A stretch of 7,826 nucleotides of DNA, from contig SVSO01000132.1 of NCBI GenBank assembly GCA_015064195.1, positions 1-7,826 on the forward strand, read 5' to 3'. This DNA is from Oscillospiraceae bacterium (GTDB lineage: Bacteria > Bacillota_A > Clostridia > Oscillospirales > CAG-272). Every line of letters begins with the position of its first letter. The stretch's first letter is position 1. The notes beneath the pieces were generated by a model. It was given only the letters and a program-made list of their open reading frames with translations. It had not been told where the DNA came from and made no database searches. Shown in pieces: positions 1 through 6,588 of this stretch. The position numbers were made by a program, and so were the translations under genes.

Positions 1-1344
1 CGGCATGCGGCCGGCCAGCACGTCGTACTGATTCTCGAGCAGCTCCCGGTTGTCCAGCAGCTCGCTCCAGACGCTGATGCCCGTCATTCCGCCGGCCATC
101 TGCTCCATGCCCGCCGCCTTGAACACCGTGGACGGCGCGACCTGCACCAGCTCCTCCCCGTCACCGTAATCGGCGGTGCGGAATACGTTCAGCCGGGTGG
201 AATAGCCGTATTTGATGTCCGTGGTCAGCTCTGCCATGCCGTTTGCCGGATCGTCCAGCCAAGCCTTGAAGGATGCCAGATCGTTGTCCGTCACCTCGGA
301 AACCATAGCGTTCATCATCTCGCCCATCACGTTGGACGAATAGACCTTGTCCAGCTCATGCTCCGTGTCGTCCACGTGCTGACCCATGAAATTCTGCATC
401 ATGGCGGTCATATCCACCGTCTGGGATTCGATCATCAAGGGGTAGCTTGACAGGGTGTTTTCCTCCACCTCGTCGATGTAGAGCTGAACGCCGTTGGAGA
501 TGGACAAAATCAGCGCGATGCCGATGATGCCGATGGAGCCTGCAAATGCGGTCAGGAAGGTGCGGCCCTTTTTGGTCATGAGATTGTTCATGGACAGGGA
601 CAGCGCGGTGCCGAGGGACATGGATTTTGTCTTGTCCTTCTTGCCGTTATCCGCCTCCGATTCCGCCGTATAGGGCGCGGAGTCGGCGATCACCTCACCG
701 TCCAGCAGCCGGATGATGCGCGTGGAGTACGTCTCCGCCAGCTCCGGATTGTGGGTGACCATGATGATCAGCTTATCCTTGGAAATTTTCTTTAAAATTT
801 CCATGACCTGCACGCTGGTCTCGGAATCCAGCGCGCCGGTGGGCTCATCCGCCAGCAGAATGTCCGGATCGTTGACGAGGGCACGGGCGATGGCCACGCG
901 CTGCATCTGACCGCCCGACATCTGCGCCGGCTTTTTGTTCAGCTGATCGCCGAGGCCCACCGATTCCAGTGCTTCCACGGCACGGCGGCGGCGCTCCTCC
1001 TTGGAGACGCCGGACAGAGTCAGGGCGATCTCCACGTTTGCCAGCACCGTCTGATGGGGGATCAGATTGTAGCTCTGGAATACGAAGCCCACCCGATGGT
1101 TTCGGTAGGCATCCCAGTCCGCGTCTGTGAAATCTTTCGTGGATTTTCCGCCGATGACGAGATCGCCGGAGGTGTATTGGTCAAGGCCGCCGATGATGTT
1201 GAGCAGCGTAGTCTTGCCGCATCCGGACTGACCAAGCACGGATACAAATTCATTCTGTCGAAACTCCAGTGAAACGCCCTTGAGCGCGGGCACGACCACG
1301 TCGCCGCAGGGGTAATCTTTCGTGATACCGGTGAGCTTGAGCAT
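1..1344 (-). CDS. MacB-like fused ABC ATPase/FtsX-type permease, 3' end beyond window
   Basis: This is the N-terminal part (448 codons, open to base 1) of a protein joining an ABC ATPase to an FtsX/MacB-type permease. Residues 1 to about 225 are the ATPase: Walker A GQSGCGKT (38-45), Q-loop Q90, signature MSGGQ (142-146), Walker B ILLADEP (162-168, catalytic E167) and H-loop H198, so it should be active. A charged linker (about 226-245) leads to the first membrane segment (about 264-286). A soluble, presumably extracytoplasmic domain follows and is cut by the window edge. Family members act as mechanotransmission pumps or sensors for peptides, antibiotics or lipids (MacB, YknYZ and BceAB relatives); the substrate cannot be read here. 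The ATG at 1344 is preceded by AGGAG six bases upstream. The gene has its own promoter and operator (1357-1410), so it need not depend on the 107-residue gene behind it. Confidence 0.93.
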   Translation of the reverse strand, partial: MLKLTGITKDYPCGDVVVPALKGVSLEFRQNEFVSVLGQSGCGKTTLLNIIGGLDQYTSGDLVIGGKSTKDFTDADWDAYRNHRVGFVFQSYNLIPHQTVLANVEIALTLSGVSKEERRRRAVEALESVGLGDQLNKKPAQMSGGQMQRVAIARALVNDPDILLADEPTGALDSETSVQVMEILKKISKDKLIIMVTHNPELAETYSTRIIRLLDGEVIADSAPYTAESEADNGKKDKTKSMSLGTALSLSMNNLMTKKGRTFLTAFAGSIGIIGIALILSISNGVQLYIDEVEENTLSSYPLMIESQTVDMTAMMQNFMGQHVDDTEHELDKVYSSNVMGEMMNAMVSEVTDNDLASFKAWLDDPANGMAELTTDIKYGYSTRLNVFRTADYGDGEELVQVAPSTVFKAAGMEQMAGGMTGISVWSELLDNRELLENQYDVLAGRMP

Positions 1345-1356
1345 AGTTTTCTCCTG

Positions 1357-1382
1357 TTATTATAAGATACCTAACTATTCTA
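1357..1382 (-). promoter_or_regulatory. Promoter -10 and palindromic operator of the MacB-like gene
   Basis: Read on the minus strand, a -10 box TAGAAT (1382-1377) runs straight into an imperfect palindrome with core TTAGGTATCTTA. Its last three bases overlap the palindrome, and transcription would start near 1370. The 23-base stretch 1379-1357 matches the exporter operator (1895-1917) at 18 positions, in the same place relative to the -10. No good -35 hexamer lies 16-18 bases upstream (the 17-base position reads ACATGG). A TATAAT at 1364-1359 is only 14 bases from the ATG and overlaps no usable leader, so it is probably part of the operator rather than the real -10. Confidence 0.6.
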
Positions 1383-1390
1383 CCACCGAA

Positions 1391-1410
1391 ATGTGACGGC
1401 CATGTGACGG
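1391..1410 (-). promoter_or_regulatory. Tandem direct repeat, likely response-regulator box
   Basis: Two identical 9-base repeats, CCGTCACAT on the minus strand, lie at 1410-1402 and 1399-1391, separated by GG. The repeat period is 11 bp, about one helical turn. They cover the spacer and -35 position of the MacB-like promoter (about -21 to -40). OmpR/PhoB-family response regulators typically bind head-to-tail repeats of this period. No regulator gene is visible, so the binding protein is inferred only by layout. Confidence 0.5.
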
Positions 1411-1432
1411 TTTCCAAAATTTACAATATATC

Positions 1433-1756
1433 TCACATTCGTTCACGTTTCATGAGCAATTCCCCATCGAAAATATGCCGCTCATGCCGCAGAACTTCCC
1501 CATTCACCGCGATGGTCAGCTCTGTCGCAGCTCCATCGTCCGCCGCGTGAAATTCCGCCAGCCACGGCGGAAAACGATAGCGTTTGCGCCGGTCGGTGCT
1601 TGCCGCGAAGTCCGCCAGCGCCCCGGAAAACAGCCGCCCTCTCACCGTTCCGCGAAAAGCATGGGCCGCCCCTTTGTAAAATTCCCGTTCGGATGGCGTG
1701 TATTTGTAAACCAGCACCACCGTGCCGTCATCGCTCGTCAAGTGTTCGCAGATCAT
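1433..1756 (-). CDS. Hypothetical protein, 107 residues
   Basis: I do not recognise this protein. The reading frame stays open up to 1885, but I place the start at 1756 because GGAGG (1769-1765) lies eight bases upstream of that ATG. The longer starts at 1816 and 1885 have no ribosome site, and the one at 1885 would sit inside the divergent exporter promoter. The product is charged (rich in Arg, Lys, Glu, Asp) and has no signal peptide or membrane segment, so it is probably cytoplasmic. Its residues near 16-50 contain aromatic and basic positions (YKYTPSEREFYKGAAHAFRG), followed by a Phe/Trp-containing middle (RFPPWLAEF) and a beta-rich C-terminus. The minus-strand frame has the C/G-ending codon pattern of the neighbours, whereas the overlapping plus-strand frame is Arg/Pro-rich noise. 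It lies 88 bp upstream of the MacB-like gene on the same strand, so read-through into that gene is possible. No convincing promoter was found for it. Confidence 0.6.
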   Translation of the reverse strand: MICEHLTSDDGTVVLVYKYTPSEREFYKGAAHAFRGTVRGRLFSGALADFAASTDRRKRYRFPPWLAEFHAADDGAATELTIAVNGEVLRHERHIFDGELLMKRERM

Positions 1757-1868
1757 TTTTATCGCCTCCGCCAAAATTTTGCTGAAATATTTATATGATT
1801 TGTCAGGCTTTTTCATGACAGCGTCGAAAAATCGCGGAAATTTGACCGGTAATTTGTGCGCTTTATGC

Positions 1869-1897
1869 TTGATTTTACGGCGCATCTGTGCTATAAT
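1869..1897 (+). promoter_or_regulatory. Sigma-A-type promoter of the ABC exporter operon
   Basis: TTGATT (1869-1874) and a perfect TATAAT (1892-1897) are separated by 17 bp, placing transcription start near 1904. The leader is then about 29 bases, with GGAG at 1922-1925 seven bases before the ATG. A weaker second promoter, TTGACC (1842-1847) with TATGCT (1864-1869) and a 16-bp spacer, overlaps its upstream side. Confidence 0.8.
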
Positions 1898-1917
1898 AAT
1901 TAGGCACCTAATAATTA
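1895..1917 (+). promoter_or_regulatory. Palindromic operator of the ABC exporter operon
   Basis: The core ATTAGG-CA-CCTAAT (1899-1912) is a perfect 6+6 inverted repeat. It begins at the end of the -10 box and covers the predicted start site, where a bound protein would block transcription. Short AT-rich palindromes of this kind are typical MarR-family operators, and BmrCD/LmrCD-type exporters are often under MarR-type control. The regulator gene is not in the window. Confidence 0.6.
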
Positions 1918-1932
1918 ACCGGGAGACGCATC

Positions 1933-3696
1933 ATGGTTATCATTGAATTTCTCAAAAAGCACGGCTGGCTCTATGCGGTCGGCCTGATCTTCCTCGCCCT
2001 CAACTCGTGGGTGCAGACCCGCGCACCGGAGGCTCTGGGCGATGCCATCGACATCCTGTCCGAACCGTCGCCCCTCTGGGAAACGCTGCTTCGGCAGGCA
2101 CTCATCATCGCCGCCATCGGCATCGGCGTATTCGCACTCCGCTTCATCTGGCGGCTGTGCATCATCGGAAACGCCCGCCGCATGGAGGTTTTTCTGCGTG
2201 AAAAGCTCTATCTCAAGCTGCAGGAGCTGCCCGTCTCCTTCTTCCGGCATCAGACCAGCGGCGACCTGATGGCCTACGCCATCAATGACGTCGGCGCAGT
2301 CCGCATGACCTTCGGCCCGGTGTTCGCCATGGGCTTCAACTCCATCACCATCGCCATGCTCTCCATTTTCGGCATGATCGCGGAGGTGGAGCTTGGTATG
2401 ACCCTCCTCGCCCTTGCGCCCGTGCCCTTCGCCATCCTCGCAACGTCGCTGCTCGGCACCAGCGTGCAGAAAAAATCCCTGCGCGTTCAAAAGCTGTTCT
2501 CCGGATTGTCCGGCTTCGTCGGCGAATCCATCTCCGGCGTGAAAGTGACCAAATCCTTCGCCCGTGAGACCACGCGCGAGGGCCAGTTCAACGATATTTC
2601 CGGCGAAATGCGGGATGCCAACGTGGATCTCGCCTATACATCCGCCCTCATCCATCCCCTCGTCACCGTCTTTTTCGGCCTTTCCTATGCCCTCGCCCTC
2701 ATCGTCGGCGGCAATGCGGTCATCGACGGCACACTTTCCGGCGGCGATCTCGTCACCTTCCTCGGATATCTGACGCTGGTTCAGCAGCCGGTCATCCAGC
2801 TCGGCCACATCATCCAGACCGTTCAGCGGGGACTTGCCTCCTACAAGCGGCTGAATGCCATCTTCAAAGAGCCGTCCATTCCCGAAAAAGAGCGGGAGAT
2901 CAAGAAAAGCATCGTCGAACGCTTCCGCCCCGACGCATCGGCACGCGATCTCACCTTCCGCTATCCCGATGCTGAGCCGGGTCAGGGCGATGCCCTCTCC
3001 GGCGTAAGCTTCCGCGTGAAGGCGGGCGGCACACTGGGCATCACCGGCCCCACGGGATGCGGCAAGACCACCCTGCTCACCATCCTCGCCAAGCTCCAGT
3101 ACGTGCCGGACGGAATGCTTTCCGTGGGCGAATGGGACATCAACGACATCCCCGCCGCCACGCTCCGGGAATTCATCGGCTATGTGCCACAGGACGGCTT
3201 CCTCTTCTCCGCCACCATTGCGGAAAATATCGCGCTGGGCTCGGAAATTGACATGGAGCGCGTCAGAGAATGCGCACGGCTGGCCTGCATCGCCGACGAG
3301 ATCGAAGCCTTTCCGAAGGGCTATGACACGGAAGTCGGCGAGCGCGGCACCCATCTTTCCGGCGGTCAGAAACAGCGCGTCTCGCTGGCCCGGGCACTTT
3401 ACCGCAATCCCAAGCTTCTCCTGCTGGATGATACCCTGTCCGCAGTGGACAATCTCACCGAGCGGCGGCTGATCGAAAATCTCGGCCTCGCCCGTGAGCG
3501 TGTGGGCGCGGATTCCACCATCATCATCGTCAGCCATCGCCTGTCCGCGCTGGAGCATTGCGACGAGATCCTCCATATCGAGGACGGCCGTGTCACCGAG
3601 CGCGGCACACACGCTGAGCTTGTGGCAATGGGCGGTGCGTATGCCGAGACCTACCGCAAGCAATGCGAGGAAGCAAACGAAGGAGGTGAGCGGTAA
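1933..3696 (+). CDS. Heterodimeric ABC exporter, half with degenerate Walker B (BmrC/LmrC/TM287-like)
   Basis: A 587-residue half-transporter with an N-terminal membrane domain and a C-terminal ATPase. Six helices are seen at about 12-29, 54-76, 127-147, 151-176, 237-262 and 272-298. The ATPase carries Walker A GPTGCGKT (372-379), Q-loop Q420, a canonical signature LSGGQ (475-479), Walker B LLLLDD (495-500), D-loop SAVD (503-506) and H-loop H535. The catalytic Glu after Walker B is Asp (D500), the hallmark of the non-hydrolysing site in heterodimeric exporters such as TM287/288, LmrCD, EfrCD and BmrCD. Length matches TM287 and BmrC (about 580). It should pair in the cytoplasmic membrane with the next gene product and export drugs, peptides or lipids; the substrate is unknown. 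The stop shares one base with the next start (TAATG), indicating translational coupling and a roughly 1:1 supply. The promoter and operator lie immediately upstream. Confidence 0.95.
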   Translation: MVIIEFLKKHGWLYAVGLIFLALNSWVQTRAPEALGDAIDILSEPSPLWETLLRQALIIAAIGIGVFALRFIWRLCIIGNARRMEVFLREKLYLKLQELPVSFFRHQTSGDLMAYAINDVGAVRMTFGPVFAMGFNSITIAMLSIFGMIAEVELGMTLLALAPVPFAILATSLLGTSVQKKSLRVQKLFSGLSGFVGESISGVKVTKSFARETTREGQFNDISGEMRDANVDLAYTSALIHPLVTVFFGLSYALALIVGGNAVIDGTLSGGDLVTFLGYLTLVQQPVIQLGHIIQTVQRGLASYKRLNAIFKEPSIPEKEREIKKSIVERFRPDASARDLTFRYPDAEPGQGDALSGVSFRVKAGGTLGITGPTGCGKTTLLTILAKLQYVPDGMLSVGEWDINDIPAATLREFIGYVPQDGFLFSATIAENIALGSEIDMERVRECARLACIADEIEAFPKGYDTEVGERGTHLSGGQKQRVSLARALYRNPKLLLLDDTLSAVDNLTERRLIENLGLARERVGADSTIIIVSHRLSALEHCDEILHIEDGRVTERGTHAELVAMGGAYAETYRKQCEEANEGGER

Positions 3697-5483
3697 TGGA
3701 CGCCAATCGTATGCGCCGCGAAAATTTCACCAAGGAAGAGTTCAAAAAGCTTGACAAACGCTCCAATCTCCTGCGGCTCGCCGGCATGATGAAGCCGTAC
3801 TGGAAGCATATGCTCCTGTGCGTGCTGCTGGTCATCATCGTCAACGTGGCCGAGCTGATCAAGCCTCTTGCCGCCGCCACCGTCATCGACGATTTCATCA
3901 CCGCCGGCAAGGAGCAGCACGGCTTCTACTCCATCACCGGCCTCGGCCTTGCCTATTTCCTGCTCATTATCATTGGTGCGGCCTGCCAGATCCTTCAGTC
4001 CCGCACCATTTCGTGGGTATCCCAGTCCATCCTCAACTCCATGCGGCAGAATGTGTTCCACCGCATCCAGTCCATGTCCATCCGCGCCCTCGACCGGTAC
4101 GGCACGGGCAGACTCATCACCCGCGCCACCAACGATATCGAGACCATCAATGAATTTTACTCCAGCGTCTTTCTGAATCTGTTCCGCGATATTTTCCTGC
4201 TCATCGGCATCGTGTCGGTGATGCTGGCACTGGATGTGTGGCTGGCACTCATTTCCTTCATCTGCATCCCGGTCATCCTGCTCATCGTCATCTCCATCCG
4301 GCGCATTATTAAGGAAAACTTCAAGTTCATCAAGCTGGTCACGGGCATGATCAACGGCTTCTTCTCGGAAAATATCATGGGAATGCGCATCGTGCAGGTG
4401 TTCAATGCCCAAAAGCAGAAGCTGGCCGAATTCCGCAAGCTGAACAAGGATTATTTCAAAGGCGCGATCACACAGGTGTTTTTGAACACCATTCTCCGCC
4501 CGTCCATGGAGCTGATCAATACTCTCATCATCGCGCTCCTCGTGGCATACGGCTACGGACGCATCACCGGCGACGTGAACGTGCTGGAGGTGGGCATTCT
4601 CTACGCCTTCACAAACTACGTAAAGCAGTTCTTCAACCCCATCAACGACCTTGCGGAAAAATACACCACCGTCCAGTCCGCATTCGTCTCCACCGACCGC
4701 ATTTATGAGCTGATGGACGATCCGGAGGTGGAAGCGCGGGACGGCGGTCACAGCGCGGAAAAGATCCGCGGCGAGATCGAATTCCGCGACGTGTGGTTCG
4801 CCTATAACGAAGGCGAATGGGTGCTGCGCGGCGTGTCCTTCAAGATCCCCGCCGGCACAAAGGCGGCATTCGTCGGCGCGACGGGTGCGGGCAAATCCAC
4901 CATCATCAACCTGATCACCCGATGCTACGACATCCAGCGCGGCGAAATCCTCGTGGACGGCGTTGACGTGCGCGAATGGAATCTGCCTACTCTCCGCGCC
5001 GGCATTGCAACGGTGCTGCAGGACGTGTTCCTGTTCACCGGCACCATCCGCGAAAACATCGACATGGGCGCACGCCAGCCCGACGATGCGCTGAACGAAG
5101 CTCTCACGCTGGCGGATGCACACGATTTCCTCGAACCCATCGGCGGCCTCGATGCCAAGGTGACGGAACAGGGCCTCAATTTCTCCACCGGCGAACGCCA
5201 GCTGCTCAGTTTCGCCCGTGCCATCGCCTGCCATCCGTCGGTGCTCATTCTCGATGAAGCCACGGCCCACATCGATACGGACACGGAGCGGCGGGTGCAG
5301 AACGCCATCGAAGCGGCATCCCGCGGTCGAACCAGCATCTATATCGCGCATCGGCTTTCGACGATCCGCCAGAGCGACGTGATCTACTATCTGAAGGGCG
5401 GCGTGATCACCGAATCGGGCAGTCACGATGAGCTGATGGCGCTGGGCGGCGAATACGCAAGTCTCGTGGAAGCCGGCGAATAG
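3696..5483 (+). CDS. Heterodimeric ABC exporter, catalytic half (BmrD/LmrD/TM288-like)
   Basis: A 595-residue half-transporter and partner of the preceding protein. A basic N-terminal extension precedes membrane helices at about 38-60, 80-100, 160-180, 182-200, 270-288 and 296-316. The ATPase has Walker A GATGAGKS (394-401), Q-loop Q442, Walker B VLILDE with catalytic E521, D-loop AHID (524-527) and H-loop H552. The signature is degenerate: FSTGE (496-500) instead of LSGGQ. The consensus hydrolysis site therefore combines this protein's Walker motifs with the partner's LSGGQ, while the degenerate site combines the partner's D500 with this FSTGE, as in TM287/288. Length is close to TM288 and shorter than Bacillus BmrD (about 670). 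AGGAGGT (3681-3687) stands eight bases before the ATG and lies inside the end of the upstream gene, so translation is coupled. Substrate range cannot be predicted from the sequence. Confidence 0.95.
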   Translation: MDANRMRRENFTKEEFKKLDKRSNLLRLAGMMKPYWKHMLLCVLLVIIVNVAELIKPLAAATVIDDFITAGKEQHGFYSITGLGLAYFLLIIIGAACQILQSRTISWVSQSILNSMRQNVFHRIQSMSIRALDRYGTGRLITRATNDIETINEFYSSVFLNLFRDIFLLIGIVSVMLALDVWLALISFICIPVILLIVISIRRIIKENFKFIKLVTGMINGFFSENIMGMRIVQVFNAQKQKLAEFRKLNKDYFKGAITQVFLNTILRPSMELINTLIIALLVAYGYGRITGDVNVLEVGILYAFTNYVKQFFNPINDLAEKYTTVQSAFVSTDRIYELMDDPEVEARDGGHSAEKIRGEIEFRDVWFAYNEGEWVLRGVSFKIPAGTKAAFVGATGAGKSTIINLITRCYDIQRGEILVDGVDVREWNLPTLRAGIATVLQDVFLFTGTIRENIDMGARQPDDALNEALTLADAHDFLEPIGGLDAKVTEQGLNFSTGERQLLSFARAIACHPSVLILDEATAHIDTDTERRVQNAIEAASRGRTSIYIAHRLSTIRQSDVIYYLKGGVITESGSHDELMALGGEYASLVEAGE

Positions 5484-5525
5484 CTTCCAGCTTCACGATA
5501 ATTTTACATAATATGGGAGACAACA

Positions 5526-6368
5526 ATGACAGTATCAAACAAGACAATGGACGAGGAGCGGGCACTGTACGGCCTGCGGGATGCCGTGGTGCGGGATTGC
5601 ACCTTTGCAGGCCCGGCGGACGGCGAATCCGCCCTCAAGGAATCGCGCAATGTGACGGTCAGCGGCTGCACCTTTGAACTGCGCTATCCGCTGTGGCATT
5701 CGGAGGGCTTCCGCCTCGCAGATTCGCGGATGACGGACACCTGCCGCGCTCCGCTGTGGTATTGCAAGAACGGCACAATCGAGGGCGTCCGGTGTACCGG
5801 CGTGAAAGCCCTGCGGGAATGCGACGGCGTGAAGATCGCAGATTCCAGCTTCATTTCCGCGGAATTCGGATGGAAATGCCGGGACATTTCGGCGGCTTCC
5901 ACCCATTTTGAATCGGAATACATCTTCCTCGACAGCAAAAACATAACCCTCGACGAGATCACGCTGAAGGGCAAATATTCCTTCCAGTACACGGAAAATC
6001 TCACCATCCGCCGCTCGAAGCTGGATACCAAGGATTCCTTCTGGCACGCGAAAGATGTGCTGGTGGAGGATTCGGAGGTGCGCGGCGAATATCTCGGCTG
6101 GTATTCGGACGGATTGACCATGAAAAATTGCCGCATCATCGGCACACAGCCCTTCTGCTACTGCAAAAATCTGCGGCTCATCGACTGCGAGTTGGTGGAC
6201 TGCGATCTGGCGTTCGAGTATTCGGACGTGGAGGCGAAGCTTCGCGGACACGTGATGTCGGTGAAAAATCCGCGTTCGGGCAGCATCACGGCGGATAGCA
6301 TCGGCGAGATCATCCGCGGCGGCGAGGTCATGGAATGCCGCGCCGAGGTTGTCGTGAGAAAAGAATAA
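5526..6368 (+). CDS. DUF3737 family right-handed beta-helix protein
   Basis: A 280-residue protein of the DUF3737 family, of unknown biochemical function. It consists of short repeats of the type (P/S/A)-hydrophobic-(W/F)-x-x-(K/S/D)-(N/D/G), starting at residues 36, 55, 76, 95, 114, 133, 152, 171, 190, 209 and 228. Ten intervals are 19 residues except one of 21, giving eleven rungs of a predicted solenoid. Examples are PLWHSEG (55), SFWHAKD (171) and LGWYSDG (190). There is no signal peptide or membrane segment, so it is probably cytoplasmic. Many Cys residues (about fifteen) lie in the rungs. The full length agrees with the family. GGGAG (5515-5519) precedes the ATG by six bases. It begins 42 bp after the exporter stop with no hairpin between, so co-transcription is likely, but nothing in the sequence shows a functional link. 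No terminator separates it from the tRNA promoter 27 bp downstream. Confidence 0.88.
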   Translation: MTVSNKTMDEERALYGLRDAVVRDCTFAGPADGESALKESRNVTVSGCTFELRYPLWHSEGFRLADSRMTDTCRAPLWYCKNGTIEGVRCTGVKALRECDGVKIADSSFISAEFGWKCRDISAASTHFESEYIFLDSKNITLDEITLKGKYSFQYTENLTIRRSKLDTKDSFWHAKDVLVEDSEVRGEYLGWYSDGLTMKNCRIIGTQPFCYCKNLRLIDCELVDCDLAFEYSDVEAKLRGHVMSVKNPRSGSITADSIGEIIRGGEVMECRAEVVVRKE

Positions 6369-6395
6369 AAAATTTGAGAAATTTGAAAAAAGGTA

Positions 6396-6424
6396 TTGAC
6401 AAACGCCGCGAGATGTGATATAAT
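6396..6424 (+). promoter_or_regulatory. Consensus promoter of the tRNA-Tyr gene
   Basis: TTGACA (6396-6401) and TATAAT (6419-6424) are both perfect and separated by 17 bp, with an extended -10 (TGA before TATAAT). The A/T-rich stretch just upstream (6366-6391) resembles an UP element. Transcription would start near 6431, about 19 bases before the mature tRNA. Confidence 0.9.
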
Positions 6425-6449
6425 ATTAGTGTTGTGAAGAACAGCATAA

Positions 6450-6534
6450 GGGAGCGTTCCCGAGCGGCCAAAGGGGGCAGACTGTAAATCTGTTGTCAGT
6501 GACTTCGGTGGTCCGAATCCACCCGCTCCCACCA
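6450..6534 (+). tRNA. tRNA-Tyr (GTA anticodon)
   Basis: An 85-base class II tRNA with encoded CCA. The acceptor stem GGGAGCG (6450-6456) pairs with CGCTCCC (6524-6530), followed by A and CCA (6531-6534). The D stem is CCC/GGG (6459-6461/6473-6475). The anticodon stem GCAGA/TCTGT (6477-6481/6489-6493) encloses loop CTGTAAA with anticodon GTA at 6484-6486, reading Tyr codons. The variable arm is 13 bases (6494-6506), as expected for bacterial tRNA-Tyr. The T stem GGTGG/CCACC (6507-6511/6519-6523) encloses loop TCCGAAT. That loop has C where U55 (pseudouridine) is nearly universal. The D-arm and anticodon body closely resembles other bacterial tRNA-Tyr, so the identity is secure. Confidence 0.97.
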
Positions 6535-6564
6535 AAATCCGATGCAAAGCATCGGATTTTTTTA
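6534..6564 (+). terminator. Rho-independent terminator of the tRNA gene
   Basis: AAAATCCGATGC (6534-6545) and GCATCGGATTTT (6549-6560) form a perfect 12-bp stem with an AAA loop. The T-run continues to 6563. The stem begins at the last base of the tRNA CCA end. It probably also ends any transcript reading through from the exporter operon and DUF3737 gene, since no earlier terminator is seen. Confidence 0.88.
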
Positions 6565-6565
6565 T

Positions 6566-6588
6566 TGGTGGGAGCGGGCGGATTCGGA
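6566..6588 (-). repeat. Inverted partial copy of the tRNA-Tyr 3' end
   Basis: These 23 bases are the reverse complement of the T-loop to CCA part of the tRNA (6512-6534), with one mismatch at 6579. The copy begins six bases after the terminator stem, so 6512-6588 is one large, nearly continuous inverted repeat with the terminator at its tip. It is too short to be a tRNA. It could be a scar of integration at the tRNA, or the end of a repeat element. Confidence 0.8.

Noticed and set aside
1475..1798. Plus-strand frame of 107 codons opposite the hypothetical gene
   Set aside because: Arg/Pro-rich composition, no ribosome site, and it would run into the exporter promoter region. The minus-strand frame has normal codon use and GGAGG before its start.
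1757..1885. N-terminal extension of the 107-residue protein up to 1885
   Set aside because: No ribosome site precedes the starts at 1816 or 1885, and the DNA is AT-rich promoter sequence containing the divergent -35 box spacer.
1915..3663. Long minus-strand open frame (582 codons) opposite the first exporter gene
   Set aside because: It is the antisense shadow of a gene with strong C/G third-position bias. The translation is low-complexity (Asp, Gly, Glu, His-rich), it has no family motifs, and the plus strand encodes a textbook ABC protein.
3651..5426. Long minus-strand open frame (591 codons) opposite the second exporter gene
   Set aside because: Same reason: antisense shadow with no motifs, opposite a complete ABC exporter subunit.
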